A DNA stretch of 64,000 nucleotides from Butyricicoccus_A sp963601915 (GTDB lineage: Bacteria > Bacillota > Clostridia > Oscillospirales > Butyricicoccaceae). The notes below the pieces were generated by a model. That model was not told the DNA's origin and did not search any database. It saw nothing but the letters and a program-made list of their open reading frames with translations. A program made the position numbers and the translations under genes. The stretch is from the NCBI GenBank assembly GCA_963601915.1, contig CAVCGL010000001.1, positions 248,001-312,000 on the forward strand, read 5' to 3'. This document shows, piece after piece, positions 49,961 through 58,010 of the stretch (positions within the stretch are counted from its first letter, which is position 1; every line of letters starts with the position of its first letter).

Positions 49961-50698
49961 TTACTCCTTTTTCATAGATGATTGTGCGGCCTGTTCTGCT
50001 TCGCGTGCGAGCCGTTCTCTCACAGCCTGCGGCTGGCGGAGATAGCTCGGCAGTAATGCGGCGGCAGAGACCATCTTTCCTTCCTTTGCCAGATGATAGG
50101 CTTCCATCGCAGCACCCCAAGCACAGGGGTACATCAGACCGGATGGAGCCATTGTGACATCCAATGCATCAGAAAGGCTAAAATTATTATAACATATTTG
50201 CGTGCCATCTCCAACCAGCAGAACGGATTTTCCGAGAGAAATCAGTTCTTTTTTTAGGTCTTCCATGGCGATAGCGCGGTCTGGTGTGAGACGGCGCAGC
50301 GTATCGTTCTCATAGACAAATAGCGCATTGTATAATTGTCCGCGCCGCGCGTCCATGACGGGACAAATCAGGCGATCTGTGAGCGGTGCGACATTCCATG
50401 CGGCACCTGCTAAGCTGGATACGCCGACACACGGGATATTTTTGGCGTCTGCGATGCCCTTTGCCGTCGAGACACCGATGCGGACACCGGTAAAGGAACC
50501 CGGACCTGTCACGCAGGCGATCACATCAATATCAGCCAGTGTCAGCTGAGAAGAGGTCATGATGTGGTCAATCATCGGCAGCAGAGTCGCGCTGTGGGTC
50601 AAGCCGCAGTTTTGAAAAGACTGCGCCAAAAGCTTGGTATCTTCCGTGATGCACACGGAGGCGGACAGAGAGGAAGATTCCAACGTTAAAATATTCAA
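49961..50698 (-). CDS. tsaB: tRNA threonylcarbamoyladenosine synthesis protein TsaB
   Basis: A 245-residue ASKHA-fold protein that partners TsaD and TsaE in making t6A37 on tRNA. N-terminal ILTLESSSLSASVCI, conserved THSATLLPMIDHIM, and VTGPGSFTGVRIGVSTAKGI are the family's signatures. It overlaps tsaE by four bases. TsaD and TsaC are not in this window. Confidence 0.94.
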   Translation of the reverse strand: MNILTLESSSLSASVCITEDTKLLAQSFQNCGLTHSATLLPMIDHIMTSSQLTLADIDVIACVTGPGSFTGVRIGVSTAKGIADAKNIPCVGVSSLAGAAWNVAPLTDRLICPVMDARRGQLYNALFVYENDTLRRLTPDRAIAMEDLKKELISLGKSVLLVGDGTQICYNNFSLSDALDVTMAPSGLMYPCAWGAAMEAYHLAKEGKMVSAAALLPSYLRQPQAVRERLAREAEQAAQSSMKKE

Positions 50699-51126
50699 TG
50701 CAGTGCGCCTCCTTTGATGGTAATAATGCGATCATCCTCGGCATCGCCGCGGCGAATATCCACGGTGATACAGTCCTCCGGCAGTGCACCGGAGACATTT
50801 TCACTCCATTCGACGAGCAGGATGGTGTCTCCGTCGAAGTAATCGTCCCAGCCGATGTCGTACAGCGCGTCTTCATCTAGGATACGATACATATCAAAGT
50901 GGCAGACGCGGCACAGATCCGTCTCGTATTCGTTGACGATGGCGAAGGTCGGACTGGTGACGCGGCCGGTGTATCCGAGTGCATGCAGAAATCCGCGGCA
51001 AAATGCTGTTTTTCCTGCACCCAAATCACCGGTAAAAGCGACCACAGCACCAGGAGACAGCTGGTTTGCCAGCTGTCCGCCTGCCTGCTCGGTCTCTGTG
51101 ACATTGTGTGTTTGCATTTGAATCAT
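50695..51126 (-). CDS. tsaE: tRNA threonylcarbamoyladenosine ATPase TsaE
   Basis: A 143-residue P-loop ATPase. Walker A is FTGDLGAGKTAF, followed by VTSPTFAIVNEYETD and the HFDMYRI motif and VEWSENV typical of TsaE. I begin at the ATG at 51126 with AGGAAG upstream; further upstream starts overlap the end of fhs without homology. It overlaps tsaB by four bases and lies 22 bases after fhs. Confidence 0.93.
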   Translation of the reverse strand: MIQMQTHNVTETEQAGGQLANQLSPGAVVAFTGDLGAGKTAFCRGFLHALGYTGRVTSPTFAIVNEYETDLCRVCHFDMYRILDEDALYDIGWDDYFDGDTILLVEWSENVSGALPEDCITVDIRRGDAEDDRIITIKGGALH

Positions 51127-51148
51127 GAATGATAAACTTCCTGTGCGA

Positions 51149-52819
51149 TTAGAACAGACCGGTGATTTTGCCGTCGTCATCGACATCAATGTTGAATGCC
51201 GATGGGGTGCGCGGCAGACCCGGCATGGTCATAACCTTACCGGTCTCGCAGACAACGAAGCCTGCACCGGCGCTGACGCGAACTGTGCGGATATTGATGT
51301 TAAATCCGGTCGGTCTGCCGAGCTTTTTCGGGTCATCGGTCAAAGAATACTGTGTTTTTGCCATGCAGATTGGCAGATTGCCGTAACCAAGGCTTTCAAT
51401 TGCCTTGAGAGACATTTCAGCGGACGGGGAATAGGTGACGCCGTCTGCGCCGTAAATTTCCTTGGCAATGGTTTCAATCTTTTCCTTGAGCGGCATATCA
51501 TCCGGATACAGCATCTGGAACTGCGATTTGCCGCTGTCTGCTTCTTCCATAACCATCTGCGCCAGCTCCATGCCGCCTTCTGCGCCCTTGGTGAATACTT
51601 CGGACAGCGCATAGCGAGCACCCATATCCTCGCAGACATGGCGCAGGAATTCGATTTCGTCATCGGTATCGCTCGGGAAGCGATTGATGGCAACGACAAC
51701 CGGAACATGGAACTTGCCGATGTTTTCAATATGCTTTTGCAGATTGACGCAGCCAGCCTTGAGTGCGTTCAGATTTTCTGCATTGAGCTCATCCTTCGGC
51801 ACGCCGCCGTTATATTTCAGCGCACGGATGGTGGCAACAATGACAGCACAATCCGGCTTGAATCCGGCCTTGCGGCACTTGATGTCAAAAAACTTTTCTG
51901 CGCCCAGATCTGCGCCGAAGCCGGCCTCCGTGATGGTATAATCAGCGAGCTTCAGTGCCAAACGAGTGGCAACAATGGAATTGCAGCCGTGTGCAATGTT
52001 GGCGAACGGGCCGCCGTGCATCAGACAGGGAGAGCCGTCCAGAGTCTGTACGAGATTTGGCTTGATGGCATCCTTGAGCAGCGCGCACATCGCACCGTCT
52101 ACCTTGAGGTCACGGGCAAAGACCGGAGAACCATCATAGCGATAGGCAACCAGAATATCACCGCAGCGCTTTTTCAAGTCGGACAGGCTGGTGGCCAGAC
52201 ATAAAATCGCCATGACTTCGCTGGCAACAGTAATCATGTAATGGTCTTCGCGCGGAACGCCGTTGACAGAACCGCCCATGCCGACAATGATATTGCGCAG
52301 CGCGCGGTCATTCATATCGACAACACGGGTGAAGATAATGCGGCGCGGGTCGATTTCCAGTGCGTTGCCCTGCTGCATGTGGTTATCAATCATCGCGCAC
52401 AGCAGATTGTTTGCCGCGCCGATGGCGTGCATATCACCGGTAAAGTGCAGGTTGATGTCCTCCATCGGGACAACCTGTGCGTAACCGCCGCCTGCTGCAC
52501 CGCCCTTGATGCCAAATACCGGGCCGAGCGATGGCTCACGCAGCGCGATGATGGCATTTTTACCCATCTTGTTGAGCGCTTCACCGAGACCAACCGTTGT
52601 CGTTGTCTTGCCTTCACCTGCCGGTGTCGGGTTGATGGCAGTGACGAGAATCAGTCTGCCGTCCGGCTTGTCCTTCAGACGCTTCCATGCGTCATCGGAG
52701 ATTTTTGCCTTGTACTTGCCGTAGTATTCCAGCTCATCCTCTAAGAAACCTGCTTTTTCGGCAACCTTGCCAATAGGAAGCATGTTACAGTTCTGCGCAA
52801 TTTCAATATCACTCAGCAT
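51149..52819 (-). CDS. fhs: Formate--tetrahydrofolate ligase
   Basis: A 556-residue ATP-dependent enzyme making 10-formyl-tetrahydrofolate from formate. Signatures: VTAINPTPAGEGKTTTTVGL (P-loop), ALREPSLGPVFGIKGGAAGG, MHAIGAANNLL and MTMPGLPRTPSAFNIDVDDD at the C-terminus. The ATG at 52819 is placed by AGGAG; a TTG two codons earlier is closer to it. It uses the formate produced by Pfl in the same window. A structured leader precedes it. Confidence 0.97.
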   Translation of the reverse strand: MLSDIEIAQNCNMLPIGKVAEKAGFLEDELEYYGKYKAKISDDAWKRLKDKPDGRLILVTAINPTPAGEGKTTTTVGLGEALNKMGKNAIIALREPSLGPVFGIKGGAAGGGYAQVVPMEDINLHFTGDMHAIGAANNLLCAMIDNHMQQGNALEIDPRRIIFTRVVDMNDRALRNIIVGMGGSVNGVPREDHYMITVASEVMAILCLATSLSDLKKRCGDILVAYRYDGSPVFARDLKVDGAMCALLKDAIKPNLVQTLDGSPCLMHGGPFANIAHGCNSIVATRLALKLADYTITEAGFGADLGAEKFFDIKCRKAGFKPDCAVIVATIRALKYNGGVPKDELNAENLNALKAGCVNLQKHIENIGKFHVPVVVAINRFPSDTDDEIEFLRHVCEDMGARYALSEVFTKGAEGGMELAQMVMEEADSGKSQFQMLYPDDMPLKEKIETIAKEIYGADGVTYSPSAEMSLKAIESLGYGNLPICMAKTQYSLTDDPKKLGRPTGFNINIRTVRVSAGAGFVVCETGKVMTMPGLPRTPSAFNIDVDDDGKITGLF

Positions 52820-52851
52820 ATCCAAAAAACTCCTTTAGTTTGTATCATCCA

Positions 52852-52898
52852 CGGAACCGTTCCGCCATACCAGATGGACGGCCTGAAGTCAAAGCCGT
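52852..52898 (-). promoter_or_regulatory. Structured, possibly switching leader before fhs
   Basis: Three hairpins overlap so that they cannot all form. In transcript order: ACGGC/GCCGT (52898-52894 with 52882-52878), then CCGTCCAT/ATGGCGG (52881-52874 with 52868-52862), then the palindrome CGGAACGGTTCCG (52864-52852). The arrangement resembles a regulatory leader. I looked for ZTP and tetrahydrofolate riboswitch signatures and did not find them. Confidence 0.45.
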
Positions 52899-52911
52899 AG
52901 GAATCATACAT

Positions 52912-52917
52912 AGTATA
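52912..52917 (-). promoter_or_regulatory. -10 box of the fhs transcript
   Basis: Minus-strand TATACT with TTAAAT 17 bases upstream; a plausible but weak -35. Confidence 0.5.
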
Positions 52918-53019
52918 GCATAAAATGCACACAAATTTAAGAGCAAAATCAAAAGAATCAGAAAATGAGAGAAAAACAACGAAAGGAAAACAGCTTGTGA
53001 TTTTTGTGACAAAAAAGTA

Positions 53020-53048
53020 TTTACCGCTTGCCGGAAAGGTGGTATGAT
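53020..53048 (+). promoter_or_regulatory. Promoter of the SEDS gene
   Basis: TTTACC (53020-53025), 17-base spacer, TATGAT (53043-53048). A hairpin (about 53099-53120, GCAGG-GAA-CCTGC core) lies in the leader just before the ribosome binding site. Confidence 0.65.
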
Positions 53049-53138
53049 AAAGAGGAATGAATTTGAGAACGAATGCTGCCGAACAGAGCGGCATTTGCGG
53101 AAGCAGGGAACCTGCTTTCCGGAAAGGACATCGGTTTC

Positions 53139-54362
53139 ATGCAACAAATAAAAGAAAGAATCGGACGCTACTTTGGCACGCTGGATTATATCCTGCTGTT
53201 TTTGGCACTGACATGTTCCGCATTTGGATTGGTGCTGATTTTTTCCGCTACCTACGCGATGGATGGCGGAAGTGTCAAGTATATCATCGTCCAATCCATT
53301 GCCATTCTGCTTGGTTTGGTCGGATTCGTCATTATGTCGTCCATCAACATTGAAAAGTACACACCAATGTGGCGGCTGGTATATATCATCAACATTTTAT
53401 TCCAGCTGTCTCTGATTGTATTTGGCTATGAAAACGGCGGCAATAAGAGCTGGCTTCGCTTTGGCAGTATCGGCATTCAGCCAGCGGAGCTTGGTAAACT
53501 GCTGTTTATCTTTACCTTTGCCAAGCATATCAATTTGCTGCGCTATAAGCTCAATAAAGTGAGCAGTCTCGTGCAGTTCGGTCTGCATCTTGTTTTGATG
53601 ATGGCAGCAATTATTTTGCCGTCAAAAGACGTGGGTATGTCTCTGCCCTATGTGTTTATTGCGGTTGTCATGTTGTTTGCAGCAGGACTCAGCCTCAAAT
53701 GGTTTGCAGGCGGCATTATTTTGACCTGTGCAGCGGTTCCGATTGTATGGCAGAGCTTGGGTACATTTCAGCGCAATCGAATTTTGGTGCTGTTCAATCC
53801 GAGTGTTTCTCCTGATACCTATTGGCAGCAGCAGCAGAGCCGCATTGCGATTGGTTCGGGCAAACTGCTCGGCGCAGGTTTCTTAAAGGGAAATGAAACG
53901 CAGAACAACATGCTTCCGGCAAAGCAGACCGACTTTATTTTCGGTGTTGCCGGAGAAGAATGGGGATTGCTCGGCTGTCTGGTCATCGTGGCACTGCTTA
54001 TGGCACTGATTATTCGCATTTATTACATCGCGTTTCATGCACCAAGTCAGATTTCCTCTCTGATTTGTGTCGGCATCGACAGTATGCTGCTGTTCCAGAC
54101 ATTTGAAAATATCTTCATGTGTCTGGGCATTGGACCGGTTATGGGCTTGACGCTGCCGCTGTTCAGCTACGGCGGTTCGTCGGTAGTGACGACATATTTG
54201 GCAATCGGCATTGTCGTTGGCATTTCACGGCGCCGCAAACGGCAAAAACAACATGGATTAGAAGGAGCAGAACCGCTTACTGTAGAAACAGAAGAACAGG
54301 ATAAACGTTCCTTTGCGGGAAAACTGAAAAATTTCGTTCGTTTGCCGAAGCATAACAGATGA
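53139..54362 (+). CDS. SEDS peptidoglycan glycosyltransferase (RodA/FtsW family)
   Basis: A 407-residue membrane protein with ten predicted helices that polymerises lipid II. Family motifs: FSATYAMDGGSVKYI, WLRFGSIGIQPAELGKLLFI, catalytic-region Asp in LPSKDVGMSLPYVFI, DFIFGVAGEEWGLLG, and the closing GIGPVMGLTLPLFSYGGSS. It shares features of RodA, FtsW and SpoVE; no mre or division gene nearby settles the choice, though it stands alone as RodA paralogues often do. I start at ATG 53139 after GGAAAGG; an upstream ATG at 53073 would cover leader hairpins. Confidence 0.92.
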   Translation: MQQIKERIGRYFGTLDYILLFLALTCSAFGLVLIFSATYAMDGGSVKYIIVQSIAILLGLVGFVIMSSINIEKYTPMWRLVYIINILFQLSLIVFGYENGGNKSWLRFGSIGIQPAELGKLLFIFTFAKHINLLRYKLNKVSSLVQFGLHLVLMMAAIILPSKDVGMSLPYVFIAVVMLFAAGLSLKWFAGGIILTCAAVPIVWQSLGTFQRNRILVLFNPSVSPDTYWQQQQSRIAIGSGKLLGAGFLKGNETQNNMLPAKQTDFIFGVAGEEWGLLGCLVIVALLMALIIRIYYIAFHAPSQISSLICVGIDSMLLFQTFENIFMCLGIGPVMGLTLPLFSYGGSSVVTTYLAIGIVVGISRRRKRQKQHGLEGAEPLTVETEEQDKRSFAGKLKNFVRLPKHNR

Positions 54363-54370
54363 AAGAAAGC

Positions 54371-54410
54371 AAGAACAGGTGTGTTTGTAAAAACGTACCT
54401 GTTCTTTTAG
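54371..54410 (+). terminator. Intrinsic terminator
   Basis: AAGAACAGGT (54371-54380) pairs with ACCTGTTCTT (54397-54406), followed by T. Confidence 0.85.
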
Positions 54411-54412
54411 AA

Positions 54413-54443
54413 TGTTGACAATTCAACAAAAACGGGGTAATAT
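54413..54443 (+). promoter_or_regulatory. Promoter of the dehydratase/activase operon
   Basis: TTGACA (54415-54420), 17-base spacer, TAATAT (54438-54443). TGTTGA-CAAT-TCAACA (54413-54428) is an inverted repeat over the -35 box and may be an operator. Confidence 0.75.
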
Positions 54444-54476
54444 GCACAGTATGGAAAATCGAGAAAGAAGGGTGTT

Positions 54477-55754
54477 ATGGATATTGTAGATGTATTTGGC
54501 GGATATGTAGACAAATTTAGCCAGACCAGCCCGTCGTGGGCACGCTGGCTTCTGCGCACCGGATGGAGCGTACAGAAGCTGCGTCAAAAGATAACAACAG
54601 ACAAGATGCTGATATCGGCAGATCGGTATCTCGCAGAGCTGATGATGAATACGATGATTTGCCCGCTCAAAAAGCCGGAGCAGTCGGCAATTGTCAGTAT
54701 TTTTACACCATGTGAGCTGTTGCAGGAAGTGGGCTTAAATCCGTACAATGTAGAGGGATTTTCCTGCTATTTGGCAGGTACACATATTGAGCGCGGCTGC
54801 ATCCAGCAGGCAGAAAACAGTGGTCTGTCTGAAACACTGTGTAGCTACCATAAGACATTTCTCGGTGCCGCAGAAAAGGGGCTGCTGCCAAAGCCAAAAT
54901 GCATCGTATATACCAATTTGGTTTGTGATGCCAATCTGGTGACCTTCCGCAAGTTGTCTGAGTTGTTTGACGTTCCGGCATTTGCGATTGATGTGCCGAT
55001 GCAGCAGAATGAGGCCAATGTGAAGTACGTTGCCGATCAGCTCAGAGAACTGGCGAAATTTTTGGAACAGCAGACGGGAAAGACCATTGATATAGAACGC
55101 GTCAAGCAGCGCGTTGCCCGCACCAAGCAGACCATGAAAAATTATGATCTGTTCCAAACAAAGCGTGCGGATAAATATATTCCGAGTGATTTGGTATCTC
55201 CGCTGTATGCGGGCATGACAGGAAACATTTTGCTGGGCACGGAGGAAGAATATCAATATACCCAGATGCTGCTGCATGATGTAGAACAGGCACCGAAAGC
55301 GAAGGGCAAGCGGATTTACTGGATGCATACGATTCCGTATTGGTCGGCAGCTGTGGCAAAGCAGCTGCGGTTTCGTGAGGATGCGCAGATTGTCGGCTGC
55401 GAGTTGGCACATAACTATCCGCAGGATCTGGAATTTGATCCGGAACAGCCATTTGAAGCGATGGCAAAGCGTATGGTGTATCATGCGCTCAACGGCAGTA
55501 TCAAGCGGCGCATTGAGACAGGAATCTATCACGCCAAGCAGGCGGGCGCAGACGGTGCAGTCTGGTTTGCGCATTGGGGATGCAAGCATACCTTGGGCGG
55601 CGCACAACTTGCCAAGCGTATGTTTGAAGAGGCGGGCATTTCGCTTCTCATCTTAGACGGAGATGGCTGCGACCGCAGTCACGGCGGCGAGGGTCAAACG
55701 GCAACTCGTTTGGGCGCATTCCTCGAAATGCTGGGAGGTTCAGAACATGAATAA
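54477..55754 (+). CDS. 2-hydroxyacyl-CoA dehydratase-type subunit (HgdB/FldBC family)
   Basis: A 425-residue protein of the Fe-S 2-hydroxyacyl-CoA dehydratase family. Family positions: FTPCELLQEVGLNP at the N-terminal core, the cluster Cys motif LCSYHKTFLGA, VCDANLVTF, and HWGCKHTLGGAQL in the C-terminal part, with a final GDGCDRS. Family members either dehydrate 2-hydroxyacyl-CoA or, as double-cubane-cluster proteins, reduce small molecules after electron activation by an ATPase partner. The next gene, overlapping by eight bases, supplies both a second subunit-like domain and the activase. No CoA-transferase or acyl-CoA dehydrogenase gene is near, so the substrate is open. Confidence 0.85.
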   Translation: MDIVDVFGGYVDKFSQTSPSWARWLLRTGWSVQKLRQKITTDKMLISADRYLAELMMNTMICPLKKPEQSAIVSIFTPCELLQEVGLNPYNVEGFSCYLAGTHIERGCIQQAENSGLSETLCSYHKTFLGAAEKGLLPKPKCIVYTNLVCDANLVTFRKLSELFDVPAFAIDVPMQQNEANVKYVADQLRELAKFLEQQTGKTIDIERVKQRVARTKQTMKNYDLFQTKRADKYIPSDLVSPLYAGMTGNILLGTEEEYQYTQMLLHDVEQAPKAKGKRIYWMHTIPYWSAAVAKQLRFREDAQIVGCELAHNYPQDLEFDPEQPFEAMAKRMVYHALNGSIKRRIETGIYHAKQAGADGAVWFAHWGCKHTLGGAQLAKRMFEEAGISLLILDGDGCDRSHGGEGQTATRLGAFLEMLGGSEHE

Positions 55755-57405
55755 GACGTATTATGTCTGTAAATATACGCCGATTGAACTGCTGCAGGCG
55801 TTTGGCGCGCAGTGCGAGAATGTCAATCATATGCCGGAAGGCTTTGAACGCGCCGATCAGATTGCCCATCCGAATCTGTGCGGCTTTGGCAAGGCGCTGC
55901 TGGAAGCGGTTATGGCGGGGCAGATCAAGGAATTGGTGCTGGTCAATTGCTGTGATACCATTCGCAGTGTCTATGACATTCTCGATGCATCGGGAAAATT
56001 GGACTTTTTATACATGATTGATATGTTGCACTGTGGTGACACGTGCAGCCGAGAGCGCACGGCAGCACAGCTCAAAGGACTGGCTGCGGCATATGGCGCA
56101 TATAAGGGAACGACATTTGATGAAACGGCTTTCCGTGCGGCATTTGTGCCGAAAGACAAACCAAAGGGCGCTTATTTGACGGTTTTGGGTGCACGCATGG
56201 GCACGGAGCTGTTTGACATGGTGCAGAAGGTTATGCCGCTGCCGGTTGTCAACAACAGCTGTGTCCACAACCGTTCTGTCGGTACAGTCGCTCCGCCGGA
56301 ACAGCTTTTGTTTGATGAACTGATGGACTGGTATGCAGGAGAACTGCTGCACCAGATGCCTTGTATGCGCATGATGGATAATACCGGACGCAAACAGCTG
56401 TACAACGACGAAAATCTCAAGGGTATTATCTATCATACTGTAAAATTCTGTGATTTTTATAGCTTTGAATACGCGGACATCAAGCAACATGCCGCGCTCC
56501 CGCTGCTGAAAATTGAGTCGGACTATACCGTGCAAAGCAGTGGACAGCTGCTCACGCGTCTCGAAGCATTCGCGGAGAGCATTGCTCCGGAACAGATGGA
56601 AGGAAAGGAACGCAAGATGGGCAAAGGATTTGTAGCAGGCATCGACAGCGGTTCAACCAGTACGGATGTCGTTATTTTGGATAAAGACAAAAAGATTGTC
56701 ACCGGTATTATTTTGCCGACGGGTGCCGGTGCGGCGATTGGCGCGGAACGCGCCTTGGAACAAGCACTCGACAGCGCAAAGCTGGCACGCGAGGATATTG
56801 ACGCACTGGTAACTACCGGATATGGACGTACTGCCATTCAGAGCGGTGACAAGAGCATCACAGAAATTACCTGCCATGCGCGCGGTGCCCATTATTTGGA
56901 TCCAGATGTTCGCACCGTCATTGACATCGGCGGACAGGACAGCAAGGTCATTCGCTTAGACGAAACCGGTGCGGTTGTCAATTTCGTCATGAACGATAAA
57001 TGTGCTGCCGGAACCGGCAGATTCTTGGAAATGATGGCGCGTACCATGGAAATGAGCTTGGATCAAATGAGTGTGACGGGATTGCATTACAAAGAGGACA
57101 TTACAATTTCCAGCATGTGTACGGTGTTCGCAGAATCCGAAGTCGTTTCTCTCATCGCGCAAAACAAAGCACCGGATGACATTGTACATGGCTTAAATAA
57201 GGCGGTTGCCGCTAAAACTGCGGCACTGGCGAAGCGCGTCGGCGGCGAAGAAAAGTATATGATGACTGGCGGTGTTTCTAAAAATCAAGGCTTGGTGCAG
57301 ACACTGGAAGAAAAGCTCCATACCAAGCTCGTCATCAGTGAAAAGGCACAGCTGTGCGGCGCACTGGGCGCGGCATTGTTTGCAGCGGACATGATTACGG
57401 AATAA
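55747..57405 (+). CDS. Fusion of HgdB-type subunit and BadF/BcrA-type activase
   Basis: A 552-residue two-part protein. Residues 1 to about 295 are an HgdB-type subunit: TPIELLQAFGAQCE, HPNLCGFGKALLEA, NCCDTIRSVYDIL, NNSCVHNR and the C-terminal family block KFCDFYSFEY plus GQLLTRLEAF. Residues from about 305 on are an ASKHA activase: GIDSGSTSTDVVILD (phosphate 1), TTGYGR, ISEMxCHA-like ITEITCHARGAHYL, DIGGQDSK (phosphate 2) and MNDKCAAGTGRF with the Cys binding the shared 4Fe-4S cluster. Activases are normally separate proteins. The ATG at 55747 follows GGGAGG and overlaps the preceding stop. Confidence 0.87.
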   Translation: MNKTYYVCKYTPIELLQAFGAQCENVNHMPEGFERADQIAHPNLCGFGKALLEAVMAGQIKELVLVNCCDTIRSVYDILDASGKLDFLYMIDMLHCGDTCSRERTAAQLKGLAAAYGAYKGTTFDETAFRAAFVPKDKPKGAYLTVLGARMGTELFDMVQKVMPLPVVNNSCVHNRSVGTVAPPEQLLFDELMDWYAGELLHQMPCMRMMDNTGRKQLYNDENLKGIIYHTVKFCDFYSFEYADIKQHAALPLLKIESDYTVQSSGQLLTRLEAFAESIAPEQMEGKERKMGKGFVAGIDSGSTSTDVVILDKDKKIVTGIILPTGAGAAIGAERALEQALDSAKLAREDIDALVTTGYGRTAIQSGDKSITEITCHARGAHYLDPDVRTVIDIGGQDSKVIRLDETGAVVNFVMNDKCAAGTGRFLEMMARTMEMSLDQMSVTGLHYKEDITISSMCTVFAESEVVSLIAQNKAPDDIVHGLNKAVAAKTAALAKRVGGEEKYMMTGGVSKNQGLVQTLEEKLHTKLVISEKAQLCGALGAALFAADMITE

Positions 57406-57419
57406 TGGGAGAAATAACC

Positions 57420-57956
57420 ATGGGACATCTTTATTTTGTACGGCATGGCGAAACCATTTGGAATGTGGAAAACAAAATTTGCGGCGCGACAGACATCGCT
57501 TTGACCGAAAAAGGACATCAGCAGGCGATAGCAACCGGAGAAGAGATTATCCGGCAGGGCATTCATATTGACAAGATTTTGTATTCTCCGCTCATTCGCG
57601 CGGCGGAAACAGCGCGTCACATCTCGGAAGTAACCGGTGTGCCGCGGCAGGCAGAACCGCGTCTGACCGAGCAATGCTTTGGCAAGTGGGAATCTACACC
57701 GCGCGATGGCGCGGCATTTCGAGAAGCCAAAAAGCAATTTGTAGAACGGCATGAGGGCGGCGAGTCTATGCTGCATCTGGCGCAGCGCATCTATAATTTG
57801 CTGGATGATGTGTGTGCAGACCGCGACACGGTCTATTTACTCGTCGCACATAACGGAATTGCTCGCGTTGTTCAGTCGTATTTTTATGAGATGACCAATG
57901 AAGAGTATGCGGGATTTGGCATTAAAAATTGCGAAGTTCGCCGGTATGATTTTTAA
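57420..57956 (+). CDS. Histidine phosphatase family protein
   Basis: A 178-residue member of the phosphoglycerate mutase-like (branch 1) superfamily. The catalytic motif is YFVRHGETIWN; the second Arg is in SPLIRAAETA, the acid Glu in LTEQCFGKWE, and the last His in LLVAHNGIARVV. Typical substrates are phosphosugars, alpha-ribazole phosphate or others; it lacks the length of glycolytic mutase. It begins 14 bases after the fusion gene with GGGAGA upstream and is in the same operon. Confidence 0.91.
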   Translation: MGHLYFVRHGETIWNVENKICGATDIALTEKGHQQAIATGEEIIRQGIHIDKILYSPLIRAAETARHISEVTGVPRQAEPRLTEQCFGKWESTPRDGAAFREAKKQFVERHEGGESMLHLAQRIYNLLDDVCADRDTVYLLVAHNGIARVVQSYFYEMTNEEYAGFGIKNCEVRRYDF

Positions 57957-57966
57957 AGCATAAGAC

Positions 57967-58005
57967 AAAAGCATCCTGTTCTGGTCACAGAACAGGATGC
58001 TTTTT
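57967..58005. terminator. Strong bidirectional terminator
   Basis: A perfect 17-bp stem (57967-57983 with 57988-58004) around GTCA, with A and T runs at the ends, ends the operon on the plus strand and the DUF4317 gene on the minus strand. Confidence 0.95.
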
Positions 58006-58010
58006 ATCTG

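Noticed and set aside
52826..52917. ZTP or tetrahydrofolate riboswitch before fhs
   Set aside because: The CCTGGGCA-type signature and the known tetrahydrofolate core are both missing, although the leader is structured.
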